This document shows positions 1 to 6,331 of a DNA stretch of 8,378 nucleotides, in pieces (position 1 is the first letter of the stretch; every line of letters starts with the position of its first letter). The notes beneath the pieces were generated by a model. That model saw nothing but the letters and a program-made list of their open reading frames with translations. It was not told where the DNA came from and made no database searches. This stretch comes from Accumulibacter sp. (GTDB lineage: Bacteria > Pseudomonadota > Gammaproteobacteria > Burkholderiales > Rhodocyclaceae): contig JAISNE010000111.1 in the NCBI GenBank assembly GCA_031276375.1, positions 1 through 8,378 of the forward strand, read 5' to 3'. The position numbers and the translations under genes are program-made.

Positions 1-45
1 ATCTGTGTATGCGATAGCCCTGATCCGTGGAACGGCGCCGTGTTG

Positions 46-51
46 TACACT
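46..51 (+). promoter_or_regulatory. possible -10 box for the YdfG-like gene
   Basis: The hexamer TACACT lies 26 bp before the ATG at 77 and matches the sigma-70 -10 consensus at four of six positions. No convincing -35 box is found at the usual spacing, so this is a weak call. The gene may instead be read from a promoter left of the window. Confidence 0.22.
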
Positions 52-76
52 GGCGTTTTGAGCCAAGGAGGAGCAT

Positions 77-832
77 ATGATCGTTTTGATTACCGGCGCC
101 AGCGCCGGTTTTGGCGAGGCGATGGCCCGCCGTTTCGTTGCGGGCGGCCACCGTGTTATCGCCGCCGCGCGGCGCGCCGAGCGCCTGGACGGCTTGCGCG
201 AGGAGTTGGGCGAGGCGCTGTTGCCGCTCGCCATGGACGTGACCGACGTGGCTTCGATCAGCCACGGGCTTGACCGTTTGCCCGGCGGCTGGCCGTCCGT
301 CGACGTGCTGGTCAACAACGCCGGGCTGGCGCTCGGCGTCGAACCCGCGCCACGGTGTTCGCTCGCCGACTGGACGACGATGATCGATACCAACGTCAAG
401 GGACTGGTCACGCTCACGCACGCGCTGCTGCCCGGCATGGTCGCGCGCAACAGCGGGTTGATCGTCAACATTGGCTCGATCGCCGGCAACACGCCGTATC
501 CCGGCGGCAACGTCTATGGCGCGACGAAGGCCTTCGTTGCGCAATTCACCCGCAATCTGCGCGCCGAACTCGTCGGCACCGGCGTGCGCGCGACCAATCT
601 GGCGCCGGGGCTGTGCGGCGGCACCGAGTTCTCCAAGGTGCGCTACCACGGCGACGAGGCGGCCGCCGCCAGGGTCTACGAGGGCACCGCGCCGTTGACC
701 GCCGCCGACATCGCGGACGCCGTGTACTGGATCGCTTCGCTTCCGCCGCACATCAACATCAACCACCTGGAGATGATGCCGACTTGCCAGGGATACGGCA
801 GCCTCGTCATCAAGCGGTCGACGCCGGCATGA
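77..832 (+). CDS. ydfG: YdfG-type NADP-dependent short-chain dehydrogenase
   Basis: Classical SDR of 251 residues, very like E. coli YdfG (248 residues), an NADP-dependent 3-hydroxy acid dehydrogenase that oxidises serine and L-allo-threonine and reduces malonic semialdehyde in the cytoplasm. Visible motifs are the Rossmann loop TGASAGFG (residues 6-13), an arginine pair after the second strand (32-33, usual for NADP preference), NNAG (80-83) and the catalytic triad S134, Y147, K151 in YGATK. The family signature GGTEFSKVR (181-189) and the C-terminal HLEMMPT stretch also match YdfG. The start is fixed by a strong Shine-Dalgarno site AAGGAGG at 65-71, 5 nt before the ATG. It stands alone, converging on tyrS. 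An 11-bp direct repeat overlaps its stop codon. The substrate is assigned from family resemblance only. Confidence 0.93.
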   Translation: MIVLITGASAGFGEAMARRFVAGGHRVIAAARRAERLDGLREELGEALLPLAMDVTDVASISHGLDRLPGGWPSVDVLVNNAGLALGVEPAPRCSLADWTTMIDTNVKGLVTLTHALLPGMVARNSGLIVNIGSIAGNTPYPGGNVYGATKAFVAQFTRNLRAELVGTGVRATNLAPGLCGGTEFSKVRYHGDEAAAARVYEGTAPLTAADIADAVYWIASLPPHININHLEMMPTCQGYGSLVIKRSTPA

Positions 833-900
833 ACGCGCCGGCATGAGCGTTTTCCCCTCGCCCGGCCCGCGGGGGTTGCCATACGCGGAACCGCCATCTT

Positions 901-933
901 CTGTAGGGGCGGGTTTGAAACCCGCCCCTACGG
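901..933. repeat. long near-perfect palindrome (dispersed-repeat type)
   Basis: Perfect 14-bp arms (903-916 and 918-931, beginning GTAGGGGCGGG) are separated by a single G. A T-G wobble and then a C-G pair extend the stem outward to 901-933. Palindromes of this GGGGCGGGTTT type recur as intergenic repeats in many GC-rich bacterial genomes (general knowledge). It sits 70 bp after the YdfG-like gene. No T-run follows on either strand, so it is not a classical intrinsic terminator, though the transcript could fold and protect the mRNA end. Confidence 0.8.
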
Positions 934-964
934 CAGCGCACGGAAGAACGCACGGAACAAACCA

Positions 965-987
965 GCGGGCGGGACGCCCGCGCTCCC
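965..987 (+). repeat. 23-bp GC-rich repeat, copy 1
   Basis: First of three copies of a 23-bp unit that begins GCGGGCGGGACGCCCGC and ends GCTCCC. The unit contains its own 7-bp inverted repeat (965-971 with 975-981, loop GGA). The other copies are at 1122-1144 (+, two mismatches) and 1162-1184 (-, one mismatch). Three copies in 220 bp point to a dispersed repeat family, not to coding sequence. Confidence 0.75.
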
Positions 988-1052
988 AGAATATCTGCCC
1001 GCTGTGTAGATACCTATGGCGCGCCGGCGAGGGCGCTTGGCGCCGGTTCATG

Positions 1053-1091
1053 CCAAGTTGCGGTCAAGCCATCGTGATGCGCCAAAAATGA
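1053..1091 (+). repeat. about 40-bp imperfect direct repeat, left copy
   Basis: This stretch, with core CAAGTTGCGGTCAAGCCATC and ending CCAAAAATGA, recurs at 1200-1239 with six substitutions and one inserted A. The copies are in the same orientation, 147 bp apart. They flank the large inverted repeat at 1122-1184, so the whole may be one composite unit or the result of a local duplication. Confidence 0.7.
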
Positions 1092-1121
1092 TGGCGGTAC
1101 GCGAAGCCCAAGGCTCGCTTT

Positions 1122-1184
1122 GCGGGCGGGACGCCCACGCTCCACTCTCTCGCCAGAATCCGGGAGCGCGGGCGTCTCGCCCGC
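1122..1184. repeat. inverted pair of the 23-bp repeat (large hairpin)
   Basis: Two copies of the 23-bp unit face each other (1122-1144 forward, 1162-1184 reverse) across a 17-nt spacer (1145-1161). With three mismatches between the arms, the pair can form a long cruciform or RNA hairpin. It lies about 110 bp past the tyrS stop codon on the tyrS transcript side and could end or stabilise transcripts from either convergent gene. No T-tract supports a classical terminator. Confidence 0.7.
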
Positions 1185-1199
1185 TTCGTGGGACTTATA

Positions 1200-1239
1200 C
1201 AAAGTTGTAGTCAAACCATCGCGATACGCCAAAAAATGA
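1200..1239 (+). repeat. about 40-bp imperfect direct repeat, right copy
   Basis: Right partner of the repeat at 1053-1091, with core AAAGTTGTAGTCAAACCATC and ending CCAAAAAATGA. Four of the six differences are C-T or G-A transitions relative to the left copy that raise AT content here, which suggests separate drift after duplication. It lies 58 bp from the tyrS stop codon. Confidence 0.7.
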
Positions 1240-1296
1240 CCAAAATCCCGATACGTCGGACTTGCGTATCAGCGGCCTGTTGAGCGCAACCTGGTA

Positions 1297-2571
1297 TCAG
1301 CGCCAGTTGAGCATCGCGTAGTTCTTCTTGCCCCGCCGCAATAACGTGAAGCGGCCGAAGCGGCGTTCGGCGTCCGTGATCTGGCTGCCCAGCGTTGCCG
1401 CGCGGACGCCGTTGACGGTGACGCTGCCGCTTTGCAGGAAACCGCGCGCCTCGCTTTTCGATTTGGCCAGGCCGGCGGCGACCAGCGCCTCGATCAGGCC
1501 GGTTGGCGTCCTGTCCAGCGTCACGCCGGGCACGCCGTCCTGCGCCAACTGCTCAAAATCGGATTCGCTCAGCGCGTCCACGCTGCCCGAGAACAGACTG
1601 AGACTGATGCGCCGCGCCGCGGCCAGAGCCGCCTTGCCATGCACCAGTTCGGTGGCCTGCTCGGCGAGGATGCGCTGCGCTTCCGGCTTGCCGCCGCCGT
1701 CCCGGTCGGCGGCCTCGATGGCCTCGATCTCGGCGACGGAAAGGAAGGTGAAATAGCGCAGGAACCGGTACACGTCCGCGTCGGAGGTGTTCAGCCAGAA
1801 CTGGTAGAAGGCGTAGGGCGAGGTTTTCCCGGCGTCGAGCCAGACGGCGCCCGACTCGGTCTTGCCGAACTTGGTTCCGTCGGCCTTGGTCACCAGCGGC
1901 AGGGTCAAGCCGAAAACGGTTTCCTGGTTCAGCCGGCGGGTGAGGTCCGCCCCGGCGGTGATGTTGCCCCATTGATCCGAGCCGCCGATCTGCAGAACGC
2001 AGCCGTGCCGCCGGTTGAGTTCGGCGAAATCGTAGGCTTGCAGCAGGCTGTAGGAAAACTCGGTATAGGAAATGCCCTGCTCGTCGCGGTTGATGCGCTG
2101 CTGAACCGATTCCTTCTTGATCATGGCGTTGACCGAAAAGTGCTTGCCGATGTCGCGCAGAAAATCGAGCGCGCCCATCGTGCCGAACCAGTCGTGGTTG
2201 TTGGCCATGATCGCCGCGTTGGGGCCTTCGAAATCGAGAAAGGGCGCAAGCTGGCCGCGAATCTTCCCGACCCATCCGGCGATCACCTCGGGCGTGTTCA
2301 GCTTGCGCTCGGCAACCTTGAAACTCGGATCGCCGATCATCCCGGTGGCCCCGCCGACCAGCGCGATCGGCCGGTGCCCGGCCCGCTGGAAACGCCGGAG
2401 CATCAATACCGGCACCAGATGCCCGAGGTGCAGGCTGTCGGCGGTCGGATCGAAGCCGCAATACAGGCTGATCGATTGCCTGTCCAGCAGTTCATCGAGC
2501 GCGGCGGCATCCGTGACCTGGGCAATGAGACCACGCGCTTGCAAATCCCGAAGCAAGGCAGATTGATACAT
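1297..2571 (-). CDS. tyrS: tyrosyl-tRNA synthetase
   Basis: Class Ic aminoacyl-tRNA synthetase that activates tyrosine with ATP and loads it onto tRNA-Tyr, a cytoplasmic homodimer. The catalytic Rossmann domain carries [15 protein letters not shown] with the HIGH-type motif at residues 48-51, the tyrosine pocket region [12 protein letters not shown] (193-204), and KFGKT (234-238), the KMSKS-equivalent loop of the E. coli/Neisseria type. A C-terminal S4-like RNA-binding domain covers about residues 358-424 and ends in the conserved [14 protein letters not shown] place the start at the ATG at 2571, not at the in-frame GTG at 2583. GGAG (2581-2578) sits 6 nt before that ATG, the GTG has no such site, and the resulting 424 residues equal the E. 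coli length. All signature motifs are intact. It is transcribed alone, away from the glycan operon. Confidence 0.97.
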   Translation of the reverse strand: MYQSALLRDLQARGLIAQVTDAAALDELLDRQSISLYCGFDPTADSLHLGHLVPVLMLRRFQRAGHRPIALVGGATGMIGDPSFKVAERKLNTPEVIAGWVGKIRGQLAPFLDFEGPNAAIMANNHDWFGTMGALDFLRDIGKHFSVNAMIKKESVQQRINRDEQGISYTEFSYSLLQAYDFAELNRRHGCVLQIGGSDQWGNITAGADLTRRLNQETVFGLTLPLVTKADGTKFGKTESGAVWLDAGKTSPYAFYQFWLNTSDADVYRFLRYFTFLSVAEIEAIEAADRDGGGKPEAQRILAEQATELVHGKAALAAARRISLSLFSGSVDALSESDFEQLAQDGVPGVTLDRTPTGLIEALVAAGLAKSKSEARGFLQSGSVTVNGVRAATLGSQITDAERRFGRFTLLRRGKKNYAMLNWR

Positions 2572-2628
2572 CGAATTCTCCACGATGGAGCGGCAACGGC
2601 ATGCCGCGATAGGCGATCGAAGCGGGGG

Positions 2629-2637
2629 ATTCTAGCA
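2629..2637 (-). promoter_or_regulatory. extended -10 promoter of tyrS
   Basis: On the minus strand the sequence reads TGCTAGAAT, a full TGn extension plus a -10 hexamer with five of six consensus bases. The -35 position has no good match, which is common for extended -10 promoters. Transcription would begin near 2622, giving an untranslated leader of about 50 nt before the ATG at 2571. Confidence 0.6.
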
Positions 2638-2709
2638 CGCGGGAAACCGGGTACTCGGCGGTTCAGAAGACGGAAGACAGTCAGTTACCGGCGTTACGCG
2701 CCGCAAATA

Positions 2710-2860
2710 CAGGGAATCGAAAACTCCCGCGCTGGAGCTCGATGTCATCTTCCGCGAGGATGGTTGCCGGGTTCGCAAGGGACCTGCCCCGCGGAACTTC
2801 TCCGCCCCGCGCAAGTTCTCGCTGGCGCTGGCGCGCCGGGATGCGACAATGTTGCCGTGA
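2710..2860 (+). pseudogene. decayed ISAs1-family transposase C-terminus
   Basis: Two adjoining frames together read like the end of an ISAs1 (H-repeat) transposase. Frame 1 gives QGIENS (2710-2727), matching the family's WGIENSLHW. Frame 2 from 2729 gives ALELDVIFREDGCRVRKG, then APRNFSAPRKFSLALARRD, ending at a TGA at 2858-2860. The family pattern is LDVxFREDxCRIRKGxAPENFAxLRRxALNLLRR. A net loss of 2 nt (or gain of 1) at about 2727-2729 breaks the frame. The catalytic core upstream is absent, and the sequence before 2700 no longer resembles the family. No terminal inverted repeats were recognised. It is a dead relic beside the tyrS promoter, at the junction with the AT-rich glycan locus. 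The match is from memory of the family, not from a search. Confidence 0.72.
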
Positions 2861-2865
2861 AAATG

Positions 2866-2874
2866 TGTTATCAT
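2866..2874 (+). promoter_or_regulatory. possible extended -10 promoter for the glycan operon
   Basis: TGTTATCAT carries the TGn extension and a -10 hexamer (TATCAT) with four of six consensus bases. It lies where composition changes abruptly from GC-rich to AT-rich. No -35 box is convincing. If used, the transcript would start near 2881 and have a leader of about 160 nt containing the inverted repeat at 2909-2930. Other promoters in this AT-rich leader are possible. Confidence 0.32.
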
Positions 2875-2908
2875 TTTCTGGACGAAAATGATCTCGATAA
2901 GAAATTTG

Positions 2909-2930
2909 TCATATATCGATAGATATATGA
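2909..2930. promoter_or_regulatory. perfect 9-bp inverted repeat in operon leader
   Basis: Arms TCATATATC (2909-2917) and GATATATGA (2922-2930) flank the tetranucleotide GATA. Such short-spaced AT-rich symmetry could be an operator for a dimeric regulator or a leader hairpin. Nothing in the window identifies a protein that would bind it. A smaller inverted repeat (CTCCA/TGGAG, 2965-2978) follows. Apart from these, 2931-3020 shows nothing recognisable. Confidence 0.45.
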
Positions 2931-3040
2931 ATCGGATTCCATCCGGCAGGGATTTTGAAACGATCTCCAATTCTGGAGCGGCACGGGATTTTTTCTTAAA
3001 CGGCAAGCCGAAGGAATGACATCGGGAAGGAATGGAAATC

Positions 3041-4654
3041 ATGACGAGAAAGCCCTTGCTCAGCTTTTGCATTCCCACGTGGAATCGCGCGCAGCGAGTT
3101 TACGAATGTGTGACGCACATTCTTTCATGTGACAGCGATGAAATCGAGGTTGTCATATCCAATAACGCTTCGACCGACGCTACCCTGGAGATGCTTTCCC
3201 GGATTGATGACAAACGCTTGAGGATTTTCAGCAATACGGAGAATATTGGCGCGCTGAACTGGCCCTTGGTTGTCTCGAAGGCAGGCGGACAATGGGCGGC
3301 GCTGATGAGTGACGAGGATATTGTCTGTCTTGAGAATCTGCCTTACTTTCTGGAATTGCTGAGAAAGGCCGATTCAGACGATGTTGGCGCGATCATATAC
3401 TGTTTTCCTCCAATCACCTTCATTGGAGGCGAGTATGTTTGCCAGAATCAGCTGGATTCTTTCAAACAGGCGTCAAAGTACGGTCGGCACCTTACTTGCC
3501 ACATCCTTAATATGCGTTATTTTGTACTGGATGACTTGAATGGCTACAAGGGATTTGGTTCTCTCGTGGGAGATGCGTTATATATCAGCGATCCTCCTGT
3601 TGCCGAACCTCAATGGGAGATATTATTGAGGATGGCCGTGGCGCACAAAGTCATGTTAACAGGCGTTTCTCTTTGTTCCTTTGGAAAAGACGAAACGGTT
3701 GATAAGCAACCCGTGCTTGAATCATCCAAATTACAAATGGGCAGCGAATCATTACGGCGTGTGGAGATACAAACCGATGCGATGATACACAAGCTTGGGC
3801 AGATATCAAACTTGTCCAGACATGGCGGACATGGGAATTACGACATCAACATGTTCGCGGTGATTATCAGGTTGCTGATGTATATCACTACACGCGCCGC
3901 TTCATATATCAACCGTATTGTTTTGGGCGTGGACTTCTACAGACCGGAAATTTTCAAGATACTGCAAAGGGAATCAAATTTCACCCGTGATGACGCGGTA
4001 CGCTACGCATGTGATTATTCTCGCCGCTATCTGGATGTTCTTTCGCAATTGACCGATGATAATGACAATTTCCCCGGAATCGGTGAATTGCTGCGTGCCG
4101 CATTGACTGGCAATGTCCGCGCGCCGCTGATGACTAGAATGCCGGAGTTCGAGAGAATCCTGATCGGGAATTATTTGTTTGAGTCCTATTGCACGGCCAA
4201 TAGGATTCTGTATTGCAAAGACAACGACAACTCTAAACGCTTCTTTAAATTTCTTGAAGACTTCGACGATGTTCTTGAGCTTCGCAAGACAGACCTCATG
4301 TTTCGCGCATTGAGAGATGACAATGAATATGATTCCGTTATAAACATGCCGGGAGTTACGACATTCAGAAAACATTATCCGAGAGGCGAGGCTTATTTGG
4401 CGAAGAAGGAATATGACCGCGCAATTGATGAATTCGAGCAATTTCTGAATGTCGTTGAAAATCCTAATTGCATAGCGGACATAATGACGGAAGAGATTTC
4501 CGTTCAGGCATCTTACTATTATCTTGGTTATGCTTGTCAAAAAACCGGAAACCTGCACAAGTCCGTCAGATATTACTCGAGGTGCCACGAATTGACGGAA
4601 GCATTGTTGTTGGGCGATAGCCTGGTGCCCCTGCGTCTGAAGTACGCGGAATGA
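3041..4654 (+). CDS. GT2-family glycosyltransferase with TPR-like C-terminus
   Basis: The first 110 or so of 537 residues form a GT-A fold of the GT2 type: SFCIPTWNRA (8-17), SNNASTD (40-46, nucleotide binding) and MSDED (89-93), with the D-E-D triad in the metal-binding DXD position. The pattern resembles abequosyltransferase-like enzymes that add a sugar to a surface polysaccharide at the cytoplasmic membrane face. Residues about 110-440 are not recognised and include one modest hydrophobic stretch (about 270-290) but no clear membrane helix or signal peptide. Two TPR-like helical pairs follow (about 449-467, EAYLAKKEYDRAIDEFEQFL, and 490-520). The ATG at 3041 is preferred to the one at 3032 because GGAAGG (3025-3030) is 10 nt away from it but almost touches the earlier ATG. 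It opens the operon, overlaps the next gene by ATGA and is markedly AT-rich. Donor and acceptor sugars are unknown. Confidence 0.82.
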   Translation: MTRKPLLSFCIPTWNRAQRVYECVTHILSCDSDEIEVVISNNASTDATLEMLSRIDDKRLRIFSNTENIGALNWPLVVSKAGGQWAALMSDEDIVCLENLPYFLELLRKADSDDVGAIIYCFPPITFIGGEYVCQNQLDSFKQASKYGRHLTCHILNMRYFVLDDLNGYKGFGSLVGDALYISDPPVAEPQWEILLRMAVAHKVMLTGVSLCSFGKDETVDKQPVLESSKLQMGSESLRRVEIQTDAMIHKLGQISNLSRHGGHGNYDINMFAVIIRLLMYITTRAASYINRIVLGVDFYRPEIFKILQRESNFTRDDAVRYACDYSRRYLDVLSQLTDDNDNFPGIGELLRAALTGNVRAPLMTRMPEFERILIGNYLFESYCTANRILYCKDNDNSKRFFKFLEDFDDVLELRKTDLMFRALRDDNEYDSVINMPGVTTFRKHYPRGEAYLAKKEYDRAIDEFEQFLNVVENPNCIADIMTEEISVQASYYYLGYACQKTGNLHKSVRYYSRCHELTEALLLGDSLVPLRLKYAE

Positions 4655-5493
4655 AGCATATCCTGCTGACCGGCTCGACCGGTTTCATCGGGCATAATGT
4701 GCTTCCGCTTCTGCGCGATCGATATGACGTCGCCGCCCCCACGCGATCGGAACTTGACCTGCTCGATGCCGGCGCGGTGCGGCGGTATTTGGAGGGAAAG
4801 CAATTTGACGCGCTTATCCATCTTGCGAATCCGACCGCGCGGAATCCGGTCGACAACCGTAACGAGTTATTCGAACGTTCACTGCGCGTATTTGTCTCGT
4901 TGGCGCATTGCATGGATTTTGCTGGAAAAATGATTTACCTTGGTTCCGGCGCGGAATATGGCAAACATCGCGCGTTGGTGAAAGTTACCGAGGACGAGTT
5001 TGGACGCGAGTTGCCACGCGATGCCTACGGGCTTTCCCGTTATCTGATGAGCGAGCTTGCGGAGCGGTGCGGTCGCGTCACCAATCTTCGGCTGTTCGGC
5101 TGCCATGGTCCGGGAGACCCGCCGTACAAGCTGATACCCCATGTACTCGCTTGCGTGAAGAAGAACAGAACGATTGAACTGCGGCAGAACGTGATGTTCG
5201 ACTTTCTGTATGTCAAGGATATTGTTCCTGTGTTGGCGTACTTCGTCGAAAACGAACCGCGACACAAGGCATATAATCTTTGTTCCGGGGCGCCGGTGTC
5301 GATTGGAGAAATCGCGGAGGAAGCAAGACGGCAAATGCACTCGGATTTGCCGGTGGTATTTCAAAAAGAAGGCTTGGGCCTGGAATACACAGGGGATAAC
5401 ACGCGGTTGCGCGGAGAAATTCCCGATTGGAAGCCACGTTCTTTAATCGATGGAATAAGGGAGGTAATTGAAAATCAAACTAGCCAGATTTGA
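4651..5493 (+). CDS. NAD-dependent sugar epimerase/dehydratase (extended SDR)
   Basis: A 280-residue extended SDR of the kind that epimerises, reduces or dehydrates nucleotide sugars. The N-terminal NAD site is GSTGFIG (8-14) and HLAN (57-60) follows the fourth strand. YLGSGAEYG (96-104) contains the active-site serine S99, and FDFLYVKDIV (183-192) plus KAYNLCSG (206-213) are typical of the family. The expected YxxxK is YGLSR (126-130): tyrosine is present but lysine is replaced by arginine. The protein is at the short end for the family (usually about 300-350). The start ATG overlaps the preceding stop as ATGA, and its end overlaps the NeuB-like gene by 26 bp, so it belongs to the glycan operon. 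It could be a reductase, epimerase or dehydratase. The sequence does not decide which. Confidence 0.85.
   Translation: MKHILLTGSTGFIGHNVLPLLRDRYDVAAPTRSELDLLDAGAVRRYLEGKQFDALIHLANPTARNPVDNRNELFERSLRVFVSLAHCMDFAGKMIYLGSGAEYGKHRALVKVTEDEFGRELPRDAYGLSRYLMSELAERCGRVTNLRLFGCHGPGDPPYKLIPHVLACVKKNRTIELRQNVMFDFLYVKDIVPVLAYFVENEPRHKAYNLCSGAPVSIGEIAEEARRQMHSDLPVVFQKEGLGLEYTGDNTRLRGEIPDWKPRSLIDGIREVIENQTSQI
5457..5470 (+). promoter_or_regulatory. ribosome-binding site and TTG start of the NeuB-like gene
   Basis: AAGGGAGG at 5457-5464 precedes a TTG at 5468-5470. AAGG sits 7 nt from the TTG, and the inner GGAGG only 3 nt. No in-frame ATG or GTG lies between here and the conserved AEIGINHNG motif, so TTG is the only reasonable start. 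The site is inside the end of the preceding gene, which suggests translational coupling and deliberately modest expression. Confidence 0.7.
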
Positions 5494-6331
5494 AATCGGG
5501 AAACCGGCCTTCATCGTCGCGGAAATCGGGATCAACCACAACGGCAGTATCGAGCTGGCAAAGGAAATGATTTCGGCGGCCAAAAAATCGGGGTGCGACG
5601 CCGTGAAGTTTCAAAAGCGGACGGTAGACGTTGTTTACACGCCCACCGAGCTGGCGAGGCCAAGAGAAAGTCCGTTTGGCGCCACCAACGGCGATCTGAA
5701 ACGCGGGCTGGAGTTTTCTCGCAAGGCCTATCGGGAAATCGACGAATGCTGCAAGGAGCTTGAAATTATCTGGTTTGCTTCTCCGTGGGACGAAGCGTCG
5801 GTCGATTTCCTGGAATCCTTCGACGTGCCGTGCCATAAAATCGCCGCGGCGTGTTTGACGGACGCGGATCTGCTGAGAAAAGTCAGGGAAACCGGGAAGC
5901 CCGTACTGCTATCCACGGGAATGAGCGAGCTTGACGAAATCGACAAGGCCGTGGAGATTCTGGGAACGGAATCCCTGCTGCTGTTCCATTGCGTATCGTT
6001 GTATCCGGCGCCTCCGGACAAAATCAACTTGCGGGCAATCAAAACGCTCGCGGAACGTTATCGTGTTCCGGTCGGATACTCCGGGCACGAGCTTGAAACG
6101 GTAATTTCCGCGGCGGCTGTCGCGCTGGGAGCGGTTGCCGTGGAGCGCCACTTTACACTTGACCGCGGCATGTGGGGAAGCGATCAAAAAGCGTCCATCA
6201 CGCCCGACGAAATGCTTGAGACGGTGCGCAATATCCGGCGGGTCGAACAGGCGTTGGGAACGCCTGAAATACATTGCCTGCCCGAAGAAGTGCCGGTAAA
6301 ACAAAAGTTGAGAAGAGTGGACAACCTATGA
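5468..6331 (+). CDS. short NeuB-family ulosonate synthase without SAF domain
   Basis: A TIM-barrel enzyme of the sialic acid synthase (NeuB) family, which condenses phosphoenolpyruvate with an aldose (or its phosphate) to a 3-deoxy-2-ulosonic acid. Seen in order: AEIGINHNG (18-26), KFQK (47-50), FASPWDEASVDFLE (103-116), STGMS (149-153), HCVSLYP (174-180), GYSGHE (203-208) and VERHFTLDR (225-233). H207 and H228 match the two metal-binding histidines. At 287 residues it stops at KLRRVDNL, just where the usual antifreeze-like SAF domain would begin (typical NeuB is about 340-350). The WGSDQKAS stretch (236-243) replaces the usual PDHKAS and recalls a short NeuB-like subfamily seen beside KdsC-like phosphatases (from memory). 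The stop overlaps the next start as ATGA. It could make KDN, a Kdo-like acid or another ulosonate. N-acetylneuraminate is less likely. Confidence 0.88.
   Translation: MKIKLARFEIGKPAFIVAEIGINHNGSIELAKEMISAAKKSGCDAVKFQKRTVDVVYTPTELARPRESPFGATNGDLKRGLEFSRKAYREIDECCKELEIIWFASPWDEASVDFLESFDVPCHKIAAACLTDADLLRKVRETGKPVLLSTGMSELDEIDKAVEILGTESLLLFHCVSLYPAPPDKINLRAIKTLAERYRVPVGYSGHELETVISAAAVALGAVAVERHFTLDRGMWGSDQKASITPDEMLETVRNIRRVEQALGTPEIHCLPEEVPVKQKLRRVDNL

Noticed and set aside
843..1091. An 82-codon open frame on the + strand after the ydfG-like gene.
   Set aside because: It runs through the palindrome and the 23-bp repeat, giving the familiar spurious VGAGLKPAP translation. It has no ribosome site or recognisable domain.
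1250..1270. A 6-bp stem (GATACG/CGTATC, 9-nt loop) after tyrS with T-rich sequence further on in the tyrS direction.
   Set aside because: The stem is short and the T-run (near 1236-1231) is too far away and interrupted, so I do not call an intrinsic terminator.
1432..2922. A 496-codon open frame on the + strand opposite tyrS.
   Set aside because: It is the antisense shadow of a GC-rich, clearly real tyrS. Only its last part, in frame with GIENS, reflects something real (the transposase relic).
2584..3040. A JUMPstart/ops element (GGCGGTAG), common before polysaccharide operons.
   Set aside because: No match was found in the leader; GGCGGTTC at 2656-2663 is not close enough and lies beyond the relic.
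2632..3078. A 148-codon open frame on the - strand in the tyrS/glycan gap.
   Set aside because: It overlaps the transposase relic in antisense and the start of the glycosyltransferase gene, spans a sharp composition change and resembles nothing known.
3974..4588. A 204-codon frame on the - strand inside the glycosyltransferase gene.
   Set aside because: It is opposite a gene with good GT2 motifs and operon overlap. It has no motifs of its own.
5468..6331. Naming the synthase neuB outright.
   Set aside because: The SAF domain is missing and the substrate is unknown, so only the family is claimed.
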